Below, one piece after another: positions 8,805-16,227 of a stretch of 37,046 bases of DNA. Each line of letters starts with the position of its first letter. Within the stretch, counting starts at the first letter, position 1. The DNA comes from Chloroflexota bacterium (GTDB lineage: Bacteria > Chloroflexota > Anaerolineae > Anaerolineales > Villigracilaceae): assembly GCA_026390015.1 (NCBI GenBank), contig JAPLGS010000141.1, positions 1 through 37,046 on the forward strand, in the 5' to 3' direction. Made by a program: the position numbers and the translations under genes. The notes beneath the pieces are model-generated. The model was not told where the DNA came from and did not search any database. It saw only the letters and a list, made by a program, of their open reading frames with translations.

Positions 8805-8852
8805 AAAAGTCTTTTATAGATATTAAGCAACTACCTCAAATAAAAGACTTTT
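8805..8852. promoter_or_regulatory. Pair of AAAAG-N-CTTTT palindromes in the leader of the amidohydrolase cluster
   Basis: AAAAGTCTTTT (8805-8815) and AAAAGACTTTT (8842-8852) are each palindromes with one central base, centred 37 bp apart. Together with flanking bases they form a perfect 13-bp inverted repeat (8805-8817 and 8840-8852) with a 22-nt spacer. They lie between the predicted transcription start (about 8864) and the ribosome binding site. They could be a double operator for a repressor or a leader stem-loop; sequence cannot decide. Confidence 0.6.
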
Positions 8853-8870
8853 AGAATTTTGAATTGACAT

Positions 8871-8899
8871 AATATACATAATAAAGAGATGCAGGTCAA
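8871..8899 (-). promoter_or_regulatory. Sigma-70-type promoter of the amidohydrolase-transporter cluster
   Basis: On the minus strand TTGACC (8899-8894) and TATATT (8876-8871) are separated by exactly 17 nt. Transcription should start near 8864, giving a leader of about 88 nt before the ATG at 8776. Both boxes match the consensus in 5 of 6 positions. Confidence 0.7.
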
Positions 8900-8991
8900 G
8901 AGAAGATTTATCCGCCATTGCGAGGATGGTATATTTTCGACGGAAGAAAAATATTTGCATTCAGGAGTTTAGATAATTATGCAACGGGCAG

Positions 8992-8997
8992 TATAAT
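8992..8997 (+). promoter_or_regulatory. -10 box of a probably leaderless mnmA transcript
   Basis: A perfect TATAAT lies 9 nt before the mnmA ATG (9007). With the usual 6-8 nt to the start point, transcription begins at about 9003-9007, leaving no room for a ribosome binding site, and none is visible. No good -35 box is found 16-18 nt upstream. Confidence 0.6.
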
Positions 8998-9006
8998 TAC
9001 TGAATT

Positions 9007-10074
9007 ATGGGCAAACAAAAAATTGTTGTTGCCATGTCTGGCGGTGTGGATTCATCTGTCGCGGCCGCTCTGCTCAAACAGCAGGGCTATGACGTTGCCG
9101 GTATGATGCTGCGCCTTTGGTCTGAGCCAGGCAAGGAGGAATCCAACCGCTGTTGCACGCCCGATGCCATGGCGCAGGCGCGCCGTGTGGCTGGCATTCT
9201 CGACATTCCATTTTATGTGATCGATGCGAAGGAAGTTTTCCGCGAAACTGTCGTGCAATATTTTTTGGATGGATACGCGCGCGGCGAAACACCAAATCCG
9301 TGCCTGGTGTGCAATCGTCAGATCCGCTGGACCTTTCTATTGAATCATGCGCTCGCTCTCGGCGCGGAGTTTATGGCAACCGGGCACTACGTACAAAGGA
9401 TGAAGGCTGAAAACGGAAAGATAAAATTATTGCGCGCGGTGGATCATTCAAAAGATCAATCTTATGTACTGCATGTCTTGAAACAGGATCAACTTGCTCA
9501 CGCACTTTTTCCTGTGGGTGAGTTTCCCAAACCCGAAATAAGACGCATCGCCGCTGACTTTGGCCTCCCGACTGCTTCGAGAGCAGATTCTCAGGATCTG
9601 TGTTTTCTCGCCGGCGAAGATTATCGCGGATTCCTCCGGCGCAACGCATCTGAAATATTAGTGCCTGGTGAGATCGTAACCACCATGGGCAAGTCAATTG
9701 GCAAACATGATGGACTCGCAAATTACACCATCGGTCAACGCAAAGGGTTGAATGTTGTATCGCCTGTGCCGTTGTATGTGATTACGAAAAACGCGGTTGG
9801 AAATACTTTGGTTGTTGGTACACATGATGAACTTGGCTTTACCGAATTAACCGCGCACGATGTTAATTGGACTTCTGGCGAAACACCGCGTGAACCGTTC
9901 CACGCACTGGTCAAGATCCGCTATACGGCGAAGGAATCCGAAGCGCTGGTCAGCCCGTTGGAAGGGGAGCAGGTATCAGTTAAGTTTGATGCGCCTGTTC
10001 GGGATGTGACCGCTGGTCAGGCGGCAGTATTCTATCAAGGTGAAGAAATGCTCGGCGGCGGAATCATCAACTAA
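9007..10074 (+). CDS. mnmA: tRNA-specific 2-thiouridylase MnmA
   Basis: A 355-residue enzyme that makes 2-thiouridine at wobble position 34 of tRNA-Lys, -Glu and -Gln, taking sulfur from a persulfide relay and activating the uridine with ATP. The PP-loop SGGVDSS (residues 11-17) binds ATP. The two catalytic cysteines are present at positions 102 (PCLVCNRQIRW) and 199 (DSQDLCF), the same numbers as in the E. coli enzyme. YTIGQRKGL opens the C-terminal tRNA-binding part. Length is normal. The ATG lies 9 nt after a TATAAT box, and no Shine-Dalgarno sequence is seen. It is divergent from the amidohydrolase cluster. Confidence 0.97.
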   Translation: MGKQKIVVAMSGGVDSSVAAALLKQQGYDVAGMMLRLWSEPGKEESNRCCTPDAMAQARRVAGILDIPFYVIDAKEVFRETVVQYFLDGYARGETPNPCLVCNRQIRWTFLLNHALALGAEFMATGHYVQRMKAENGKIKLLRAVDHSKDQSYVLHVLKQDQLAHALFPVGEFPKPEIRRIAADFGLPTASRADSQDLCFLAGEDYRGFLRRNASEILVPGEIVTTMGKSIGKHDGLANYTIGQRKGLNVVSPVPLYVITKNAVGNTLVVGTHDELGFTELTAHDVNWTSGETPREPFHALVKIRYTAKESEALVSPLEGEQVSVKFDAPVRDVTAGQAAVFYQGEEMLGGGIIN

Positions 10075-10084
10075 AAAAAGGAGT

Positions 10085-10131
10085 GCGGACTTTAGTCTGC
10101 ATATTACTATAAACCGCAGACCGAAGTCTGC
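10085..10131. repeat. Two small palindromes (REP/BIME-like) between mnmA and the S9 peptidase
   Basis: Unit 1 (10085-10100) has 6-bp arms with one G-T pair and the loop TTTA; unit 2 (10116-10131) has 6-bp perfect arms and the loop CGAA. They are 15 nt apart. Each unit resembles the reverse complement of the other (13 of 16 positions), so a single long hairpin is also possible. This head-to-head layout is that of bacterial interspersed REP-type elements. There is no T run, so a terminator role is less likely. Confidence 0.6.
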
Positions 10132-10157
10132 AATCCATAAACAAGGAGAATATCCCC

Positions 10158-12068
10158 ATGAACTATCGTGTTGAATCTCTAATGTCGGCTCGTTTATTTG
10201 TTGTCCCTCAGTTCGCAGATGAACGAATATTTTTCCTAAGCAATCTCTCTGGACATTTAAGTTTGTACGCAATGCATTATGGCGGCAGTGTCCCTGAACC
10301 GCTTTTGCCTCCGCACATTTCGCTGCAGAATCCGCACTTGATCGACGGACATTCATTCTTTGCCTTCCCCAAACTCGAAGAGATCCTGGTGATGATAGAT
10401 CAGGATGGCGATGAAAATTATCAGCCCATGCTGATTCCCCTGGAGGGCGGATTCCCTGAACCTGCCTTCAATAATTATTTTAAAAAATATCGCGTTCATC
10501 TTGGTGAATGTGACGGCGAAAAATCCATCGTCTATTTATTAGCAGAACGCCGTGATAAACCGTTGATAGAAACCTATCGCGGAAATCTCAAAACAGGCAA
10601 GCTGACAAAGATCGCAGAAAGTCCCTGGGGACTTGGCGTGTCGGGTCACAACCATGACCATAGCAAACTTTTGCTTGGGACTGGATATTCAGTGGGTGAT
10701 GGCGTGCTTTATTTATGGTCGAAGGGCAAACAAACAGTTCTTTATGGCAAACCTCTCGAAGACCGCCAGGAGGCTGAAGAAGTTCTGTTGAATGGACTTG
10801 GCAGCGCTGTGTTTTCTCCGAGCTGGCAGGGTGCAATTGTTTTGAGCGCTGTGTTTGAAGATACGTACAGCCTCGGTTATATGGATCTAAAAAAGCCCGG
10901 CAAGCTGGAGCGGATTAAATTAAAAGGCATGGCACATAAAGGCGTTGGCGAAATGGAAAATATCAGCCATCTCAAAGACGATCATTATCTGGTGCAATTC
11001 AACATCGACGGCTGCTCCTGGGCGTATGAAGGGATCTTCGACGAGCAAAGGCTTGTCATGAATCTCAAATACGCGTTGGTGGGACCCGAACCTTTTGATA
11101 ATGGCACATTGGAACACATTAGCTACGATTCGATCGAAGATATATTCACGTTGTCATTCTCCACTGCCATCTCACCGACTCAGATCTGTACCATCGAAGG
11201 CGATAGCCGAACCGATCTTGCCATTCATACCGCCGAAAAAATTCTCGGCGTTGAAGATGCCTATCTTTCAAAGGGTGAAGACGCATCCTACATTTCTCAT
11301 GATGGGTTGCGTGTCTCGGCGCGGATGTATCTGCCTGCCAAAGCGTTGGGATTTAAGGGGCCGCGTCCGCTGGTATATTATGTCCACGGCGGCCCACAGG
11401 GACAGGAACGCCCGGATTTCGCGTGGTTCTCGATGCCGCTCATTCAATTTCTCACCCTGCGCGGATTCGCCGTCTTCGTTCCGAATGTGCGCGGCTCGAC
11501 TGGTTACGGTCTTTCCTACACCAAGCATGTTGACCGCGATTGGGGCGGACAGGATCGCCTCGATCACGTCCACGCGATGACAAAGATTCTGCCCAAAGAC
11601 AAACGGGTGGATGTCAAACGCGCGGCTGTGGTTGGACGTTCCTACGGCGGCTACATGACCTTGATACAGGCGGGGTTACATCCAAAATTATGGAAGGCTT
11701 CCTGCGATATGTTCGGCCCATATGATCTGCTGACTTTCTCCGAGCGTATTCCTGAAACATGGAAACCATATTTCAAGATCGCTCTCGGCGACGCCTCCAT
11801 CCCTGAAGAAAAAGCATTTCTAATTGACCGTTCACCGAAGACCCATCTCTCAAATATGAAAGCGCCGATGCTCGTCATTCAAGGCCGCAACGATCCGCGC
11901 GTGGTCGCGGCAGAGTCACAAGATTTGGTCAAGCAGTTGAAAGCCCAGGGCAAAAATATCGAGTTGCTGTTATTTGAAGATGAAGGCCACGATGTGCTGA
12001 AATATGAAAACCGCGTAATCTGTTACAACGCCATCACTGATTTCTTCACAAAATATCTCAAACCTTGA
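10158..12068 (+). CDS. S9 family peptidase (prolyl oligopeptidase / acylaminoacyl-peptidase-like)
   Basis: A 636-residue protein with a beta-propeller-like N-terminal part (about residues 20-350) and a C-terminal alpha/beta hydrolase. The catalytic triad is readable: Ser495 in GRSYGGYM, Asp579 in VIQGRNDPRV and His611 in DEGHDV. YYVHGGPQGQ is the oxyanion-hole region. S9 enzymes cleave short peptides (after proline or N-acylated residues) and the propeller keeps out folded proteins. No signal peptide is seen, so it should be cytoplasmic. AAGGAG precedes the ATG at 8-nt spacing. The gene follows mnmA after a repeat element and is 3 nt from the next small gene. Confidence 0.93.
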   Translation: MNYRVESLMSARLFVVPQFADERIFFLSNLSGHLSLYAMHYGGSVPEPLLPPHISLQNPHLIDGHSFFAFPKLEEILVMIDQDGDENYQPMLIPLEGGFPEPAFNNYFKKYRVHLGECDGEKSIVYLLAERRDKPLIETYRGNLKTGKLTKIAESPWGLGVSGHNHDHSKLLLGTGYSVGDGVLYLWSKGKQTVLYGKPLEDRQEAEEVLLNGLGSAVFSPSWQGAIVLSAVFEDTYSLGYMDLKKPGKLERIKLKGMAHKGVGEMENISHLKDDHYLVQFNIDGCSWAYEGIFDEQRLVMNLKYALVGPEPFDNGTLEHISYDSIEDIFTLSFSTAISPTQICTIEGDSRTDLAIHTAEKILGVEDAYLSKGEDASYISHDGLRVSARMYLPAKALGFKGPRPLVYYVHGGPQGQERPDFAWFSMPLIQFLTLRGFAVFVPNVRGSTGYGLSYTKHVDRDWGGQDRLDHVHAMTKILPKDKRVDVKRAAVVGRSYGGYMTLIQAGLHPKLWKASCDMFGPYDLLTFSERIPETWKPYFKIALGDASIPEEKAFLIDRSPKTHLSNMKAPMLVIQGRNDPRVVAAESQDLVKQLKAQGKNIELLLFEDEGHDVLKYENRVICYNAITDFFTKYLKP

Positions 12069-12071
12069 TCC

Positions 12072-12332
12072 ATGACTATTCCATCCCTGCTTCTGGCGTT
12101 GACCATTGCTTTATTGTTCGGCGTTTTATATTACTTGATCCGCGGTGGAAGTGGATGGTGGTTTCTTTTATCCATTGGCTTGAGCGTGGTGGGATTTGCC
12201 CTTGGAGAATTAATAGGAATGTGGCGCGGTTGGACTTTCTTTGCGCTTGGTTCGATAAACATTGGCATGGGAATTCTTGGCAGCGCCATACTCCTCGGCA
12301 TTGGCGACTGGCTCGGTCGCGTATCAAAATGA
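12072..12332 (+). CDS. Small membrane protein of unknown function (86 aa)
   Basis: The ATG lies 3 nt after the stop of the S9 peptidase gene, implying translational coupling. The product is very hydrophobic, with about three predicted transmembrane segments (roughly residues 3-21, 27-48 and 55-76) and short charged ends; glycine-rich faces (GMGILGSAILLGIG) suggest tight helix packing. I do not recognise the family. A longer overlapping start at 12065 in another frame gives a less hydrophobic, tryptophan- and arginine-rich product and is not preferred. Confidence 0.7.
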   Translation: MTIPSLLLALTIALLFGVLYYLIRGGSGWWFLLSIGLSVVGFALGELIGMWRGWTFFALGSINIGMGILGSAILLGIGDWLGRVSK

Positions 12333-12341
12333 TTTGAGAAA

Positions 12342-12357
12342 GCGGAGTATAATCCGC
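12342..12357 (+). promoter_or_regulatory. -10 box inside a small palindrome upstream of the DedA gene
   Basis: TATAAT (12348-12353) lies within the palindrome GCGGA-GTATAA-TCCGC (12342-12357). The transcript would start near 12360, 42 nt before the ATG at 12402, leaving space for the AAGGAA ribosome binding site. No clear -35 box is present, so an activator or weak promoter is likely. Confidence 0.4.
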
Positions 12358-12401
12358 GCCCGTTGGATAAAACTCACTAAATTTTGAAAAGGAAATTAAA
12401 C

Positions 12402-13034
12402 ATGGCGTTTGTAAAGCAATTGATAGATTTATTTCTTCATTTAGATCAATACCTCGAAACGATTATTCATCAATTTGGCGGCTGGACTTATGCCATTTTG
12501 TTCGCGGTGATCTTCGTGGAGACAGGCCTGGTAATTATGCCGTTCCTGCCCGGCGATTCATTGTTGTTCGCGGCGGGTACGTTCGCGGCACTTGGCTCGC
12601 TGAACGTGTGGTATATCGCAGGATTGTTGATGATCGCGGCAGTACTGGGCGATACGGTCAACTATTCCATCGGGCATTATCTTGGTGACCGCGCCTATAA
12701 CATCAAATGGATCAAGAAGGAATATCTCGACAAGACCCACGCCTTCTTTGAAAAACATGGCGGTAAGGCGATCTTTCTTGCGCGCTTTGTTCCGATCGTG
12801 CGCACGTTTGCGCCCTTCGTGGCAGGCATCGGCAAAATGTCCTACAGTTATTTCATCACCTATAATTTTGTGGGCGGCATTGTCTGGGTGGCACTCTTCA
12901 CTTTCGCGGGATATTTCTTTGGAACCATTCCGTTCGTTCGAGATAATTTTGAGCTGGTGATCATCGCCATCATTTTTATATCCATTCTGCCAATGGTCTA
13001 TGAATGGTGGAAGTCTCGCCGCGAAGCTAAATAA
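12402..13034 (+). CDS. DedA family membrane protein
   Basis: The start is the ATG at 12402 with AAGGAA 8 nt upstream; the TTG at 12384 lies before that site. The 210-residue product has the SNARE-associated/DedA pattern: FVETGLVIMPFLPGDSLLF in the first half and FLARFVPIVRTFAPFVAGIGKM in the second, with five or so hydrophobic segments. The conserved acidic (Glu in FVETG, Asp in PGDS) and arginine residues (ARFVPIVRT) seen in half-transporter members are kept. DedA proteins are linked to proton-motive-force maintenance and to flipping of undecaprenyl phosphate or phospholipids across the membrane; which applies here is unknown. It is followed by an intrinsic terminator. Confidence 0.94.
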   Translation: MAFVKQLIDLFLHLDQYLETIIHQFGGWTYAILFAVIFVETGLVIMPFLPGDSLLFAAGTFAALGSLNVWYIAGLLMIAAVLGDTVNYSIGHYLGDRAYNIKWIKKEYLDKTHAFFEKHGGKAIFLARFVPIVRTFAPFVAGIGKMSYSYFITYNFVGGIVWVALFTFAGYFFGTIPFVRDNFELVIIAIIFISILPMVYEWWKSRREAK

Positions 13035-13038
13035 TTTT

Positions 13039-13069
13039 CTGGTCACGCTAAAATCGTGACCAGTTTTTT
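13039..13069 (+). terminator. Intrinsic terminator after the DedA gene, touching the VanZ-like start
   Basis: A perfect 9-bp stem (13039-13047 with 13055-13063) with a 7-nt loop is followed by six T (13064-13069). The next base is the A of the downstream ATG (13070). Confidence 0.88.
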
Positions 13070-13447
13070 ATGATGAAATACATCGCCATCCTTTTTCTTG
13101 CATTTATCATCGGCCTTGTGATCCTTGCCGACACAGACTTGCTCCCCGCTTATGTTCATGCATTCTATGATTTTCCGAAGGGAGATAAGCTCGGACACTT
13201 CATCCTCTTTGGCCTGTTGACATTTTTTATCACCCGGGCATTTCTCTCCGCGCTTCCTGCCCGCCCCCGCGGCTGGGTGACTCTTTCAGTGGGATTGACT
13301 CTCGCTTTTGTTGTCGCGCTCGAAGAATTCTCACAGAAGTTCTTCGTCACGCGCACTTTTAGTTATCTGGATTTACTCGCCAGTTTTCTGGGATTATTCG
13401 TTGGCGGATGGACGGCATTTAAAACAAACGTCCCGAAGGATAAATAA
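13070..13447 (+). CDS. VanZ-like family membrane protein
   Basis: A 125-residue protein with about four transmembrane helices. GDKLGHFILFGLL is the VanZ family core (conserved K/H pair), and the loop ALEEFSQKFFVTRTFSYLDLLASFLG matches the family's E-x-x-Q and D-x-x-x-N-type region, with some loss (D-x-x-A here). VanZ confers low teicoplanin resistance in enterococci; most relatives have no known role. The ATG follows directly on the T run of the DedA terminator, so no ribosome binding site exists; the second ATG (13073) is equally unsupported. Expression must come from readthrough or from a start further in. Confidence 0.8.
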   Translation: MMKYIAILFLAFIIGLVILADTDLLPAYVHAFYDFPKGDKLGHFILFGLLTFFITRAFLSALPARPRGWVTLSVGLTLAFVVALEEFSQKFFVTRTFSYLDLLASFLGLFVGGWTAFKTNVPKDK

Positions 13448-13459
13448 ACCTTCGGGACG
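13429..13459. terminator. Convergent hairpin between the VanZ-like and penicillin-acylase genes
   Basis: The arms 13429-13439 and 13449-13459 pair perfectly over 11 bp with a 9-nt loop that holds the VanZ stop codon. In the minus direction it is followed by TTTGTTTT, so it works best for the acylase gene; in the plus direction the T run is absent. Confidence 0.75.
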
Positions 13460-13477
13460 ACTGACTTTCAACAGTTC

Positions 13478-16048
13478 TTACGGCACTAATTTCAAATATC
13501 CTTCACTATCTTTAATCACTGACGTTTGCTCCCACCACATGGGGGCATATCCGATCTTTGTCCACATGAGTGCCATGTCATCATAATGTGGATTGAAAGC
13601 ATGACCCGATTGACCAGTTGTATGACCGGCCAGAGAATTATCAAAGTTGCTGAAATCCACGATCTCACGCTCCGAGGGAAGAGTTGCGACTTCAAAGGAT
13701 TTGCCCACGACCCAACCTGTCGCGTTGACAACGCTCTTGCCGCCACCCGTCACGAACGGTCCGCGATTGAATAAATTCTCGATCGGGCCGATTCCTGATT
13801 TGCCCAGCGTCGCGTTTCGGAATGTGGAGGTGTGTAAATTTCCCCAGGCTGGCCACTCAGTGGTGTCCATTCCGTAGGTATCCTGGAATTGTTTGATGGC
13901 TTCCCCAAAGGCTCGGGCGAAAATATCGTCACGAGTCTCAATCACATCGGTGGTGGCTTTATCATCCCACCACGGGCTGTTGGGTTGTTGCACAAGATTC
14001 CGCATGACAACGTACCAGCGGCCACCGCCTTCGGGGAGATAATCCTGGGGAAGATCATCCTTGAAGGTGCTCATGAGCGTGTCCCACCAGAACCATTCAA
14101 AAATGGATGCTGCTTGTGAGTCGGCGGTTTCTTGATAATTCCAGGAGCCAAGGAACTGATCTCGGACGGAAGCCAGCTCCGGTTCCAGTTTGACCGAGAG
14201 CAGGATGGGAACGAGCGTTTCGGCGTTGAGATTCTTCGAGTCGCCGTGCATATTCTGAATGTAGGCAATATCAATCTTGCCGGGGGCGTTCTTGATCATG
14301 TCTACAATGCGGGCGGCGCGTTGACCGTAATCCCATTCTGTTGTGATAAGGTATGGATAATCGCGTGGGCTGGCTTGGTTGTTGGCCGTGGCGATAAATC
14401 CACTCTGCGGGTTGAAGGCATAAGGCAATTCGTCGAAGGGGATGTAGCCAGTCCAATCGTACTCGCTCGTCCAGCCGGGCACGGGCAGGGTGCCATCGCC
14501 TTTCTTGCGGATGGGGATGTTGCCAGGCGTTTGGTAGCCGATGTTGCCATCCACATCGGCGTATGCCAGGTTTTGGGCTGGTACCGACCATGTGCGGGCC
14601 GCATTTCGGAAATCATCCCAGTTTTGAGCTTTGTCGAATCCCCAAATAGCTTCGAAGGGAGAGTTGGGAGTCAGCGCCGTCCAAGCCAGTGCGATCACAT
14701 AATTGTCGGGAAGAGCGACGCCTGATCTATCCTTGAAGGCTTGAGCAGTGGGCGTGACAGTATCATTGAGTGAACCGTAAGTATCAGAAATGACAGGTCC
14801 ATGGCGCGAGATTCGAACCGTGAGTTGCACCGGATCACCGCCGCCGACCTTAATTGTTTCCTGCCGAATTTCAAAGTTTACCCATTTGCCTTCCACCTCG
14901 TATTGGTTGGAGTTATCAGGATTTACTTTTTCGATGAAAAGATCCTGCACGTCCGGGCCAAGGTTGGTGAGTCCCCAGGCGATGCGATCATTGTGACCTG
15001 CAACAACGCCCGGTACTCCGGGGAAGGAAAAGCCGGTCACGTCGAATGGACAAGCATTGTTTTTGGGCAGGCAATGCAGGGAGTTCTGATACCAAATGGA
15101 TGGCATCTGAATGGCTAAATGCATATCATTGGCGAGCAGGGGTTTGCCGGTAGTTGTCAGTGCACCAGAGACAACCCAACTGTTTGAGCCGATGTCCGAA
15201 CCGGTGTTACCAAGAGTGCTTTCCATCAAGACAAGTTTATCGGCAATACCTTGAAGGTTTAAGGTTGAAAGTTGAAAGTTGGAAGCGGCAACATTCGATC
15301 CTTCTTCGGCATTGCTGACATTCTCCCCGATGGTGGGCACGATGACGGGATAATCTGCCGGGTAGGCGGGATATAAATCGCTTATTTGTTCAGGGCTGAG
15401 AGTCTTAAGCAGGATCGCCCGCTGGATTTCTCCATCCATGTTGTCGCCCAGATCCCATGCCATGGCTTTGCCCCAGGTTAGCGTGTTGACGGGAGTCCAT
15501 GGTTCGATCTTGTACGAGCGATTGAGCACTCCAGTCAGGATCAAATATTCCAGGCTGAGTTCGACGGGTCCGCGTTCCTGAATATATGCGTTGACTCCCT
15601 CAGAGTACGAATCTAGAAGGGCTTTTGATTCGGGACTCAGCATTGCATATTCCTGCTCCGCCACTTGTTTCCATCCAAGTGTGCGCAGGAATGAATCCGT
15701 ATCCACCTGACCTTTGCCGAACATTTCGGATAAACGACCCGAACCAACGTGCCTTGAAAAATCCATTTGCCAGAAGCGATCCTGCGCGTGAACATATCCC
15801 TGCGCGAAGAACAGATCGTGCGTGTTGGCTGCATAAATGTGAGGGATGCCCATTTTGTCGCGGTAGACATCGACTGCGCCATCGAGCCCCGCCACTTTTA
15901 TTTCGCCGTTAATTTGGGGAAAGGATTTTGGCGCGACGGTGTTTGGGATGTAGCGTTTGAAATAGAATGTTCCGCCCGCGCCGACGATTAACGCGAGTAT
16001 GACGATGCCGATCAAAATGCGACCGATGACCCTGCCAGCTTTTTTCAT
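13478..16048 (-). CDS. Penicillin acylase family (S45, Ntn-hydrolase) membrane-anchored amidase
   Basis: The start is set at 16048, where GGAGGAGTT precedes the ATG; the 16111 start would put 21 odd residues before the anchor. The 856-residue precursor has one N-terminal transmembrane helix (about residues 6-28), then the alpha chain with the family block VYRDKMGIPHIYA and GYVHAQDRFWQMD, a spacer, and the beta chain starting at Ser288 in GSNSWVVSG. That serine becomes the N-terminal nucleophile after self-cleavage. Family members hydrolyse amides of acyl side chains, including penicillins and acyl-homoserine lactones; the substrate here is not predictable. A heptad DNA repeat is embedded in the spacer. 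It is monocistronic between two hairpins. Confidence 0.94.
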   Translation of the reverse strand: MKKAGRVIGRILIGIVILALIVGAGGTFYFKRYIPNTVAPKSFPQINGEIKVAGLDGAVDVYRDKMGIPHIYAANTHDLFFAQGYVHAQDRFWQMDFSRHVGSGRLSEMFGKGQVDTDSFLRTLGWKQVAEQEYAMLSPESKALLDSYSEGVNAYIQERGPVELSLEYLILTGVLNRSYKIEPWTPVNTLTWGKAMAWDLGDNMDGEIQRAILLKTLSPEQISDLYPAYPADYPVIVPTIGENVSNAEEGSNVAASNFQLSTLNLQGIADKLVLMESTLGNTGSDIGSNSWVVSGALTTTGKPLLANDMHLAIQMPSIWYQNSLHCLPKNNACPFDVTGFSFPGVPGVVAGHNDRIAWGLTNLGPDVQDLFIEKVNPDNSNQYEVEGKWVNFEIRQETIKVGGGDPVQLTVRISRHGPVISDTYGSLNDTVTPTAQAFKDRSGVALPDNYVIALAWTALTPNSPFEAIWGFDKAQNWDDFRNAARTWSVPAQNLAYADVDGNIGYQTPGNIPIRKKGDGTLPVPGWTSEYDWTGYIPFDELPYAFNPQSGFIATANNQASPRDYPYLITTEWDYGQRAARIVDMIKNAPGKIDIAYIQNMHGDSKNLNAETLVPILLSVKLEPELASVRDQFLGSWNYQETADSQAASIFEWFWWDTLMSTFKDDLPQDYLPEGGGRWYVVMRNLVQQPNSPWWDDKATTDVIETRDDIFARAFGEAIKQFQDTYGMDTTEWPAWGNLHTSTFRNATLGKSGIGPIENLFNRGPFVTGGGKSVVNATGWVVGKSFEVATLPSEREIVDFSNFDNSLAGHTTGQSGHAFNPHYDDMALMWTKIGYAPMWWEQTSVIKDSEGYLKLVP
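15249..15283. repeat. Degenerate 7-bp tandem repeat inside the acylase gene
   Basis: Five consecutive heptamers are seen: CCTTGAA, GGTTTAA, GGTTGAA, AGTTGAA, AGTTGGA. On the coding strand they encode about residues 256-267 of the acylase (SNFQLSTLNLQG), in the spacer just before the self-cleavage site. The period of 7 is not a multiple of 3, so the repeat is a DNA-level feature, not a protein repeat. Confidence 0.7.
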
Positions 16049-16145
16049 AACTCCTCCATTTGGAAATATATTGGTTGACTTTGGCGAAAAAGAAATAATT
16101 GCGCATCCCATTCAGAGAGACTTGAGGTAAAACACATTGCTTCTT

Positions 16146-16176
16146 AAAAAGAAACGCTTTGAAGGCGTTTCTTTTT
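16146..16176. terminator. Bidirectional intrinsic terminator after the tat/lipoprotein operon
   Basis: A perfect 12-bp stem (16146-16157 with 16165-16176) with a 7-nt loop. Its outer arms are A5 and T5, so it has U-tract character in both directions. It lies about 50 nt after the lipoprotein stop (16228) and upstream of the acylase start (16048), separating the two minus-strand units. The rest of 16049-16227 holds a weak TATATT box near 16070 and nothing else I can identify. Confidence 0.88.
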
Positions 16177-16227
16177 GAATCGTAATCGTCAATGTTTCCA
16201 GAAATTGGAGACAGGATGGGACGGATA

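Noticed and set aside
12558-13046. A 162-codon antisense ORF in the DedA gene
   Set aside because: It mirrors DedA codons, has no ribosome binding site and no recognisable domain; DedA is certain.
14132-14725. A 197-codon antisense ORF in the acylase gene
   Set aside because: Shadow of the well-supported acylase reading frame; composition is not like a real protein and no start signal is present.
15249-15283. CRISPR-like array
   Set aside because: Units are only 7 bp, contiguous and without spacers; it is a simple tandem repeat.
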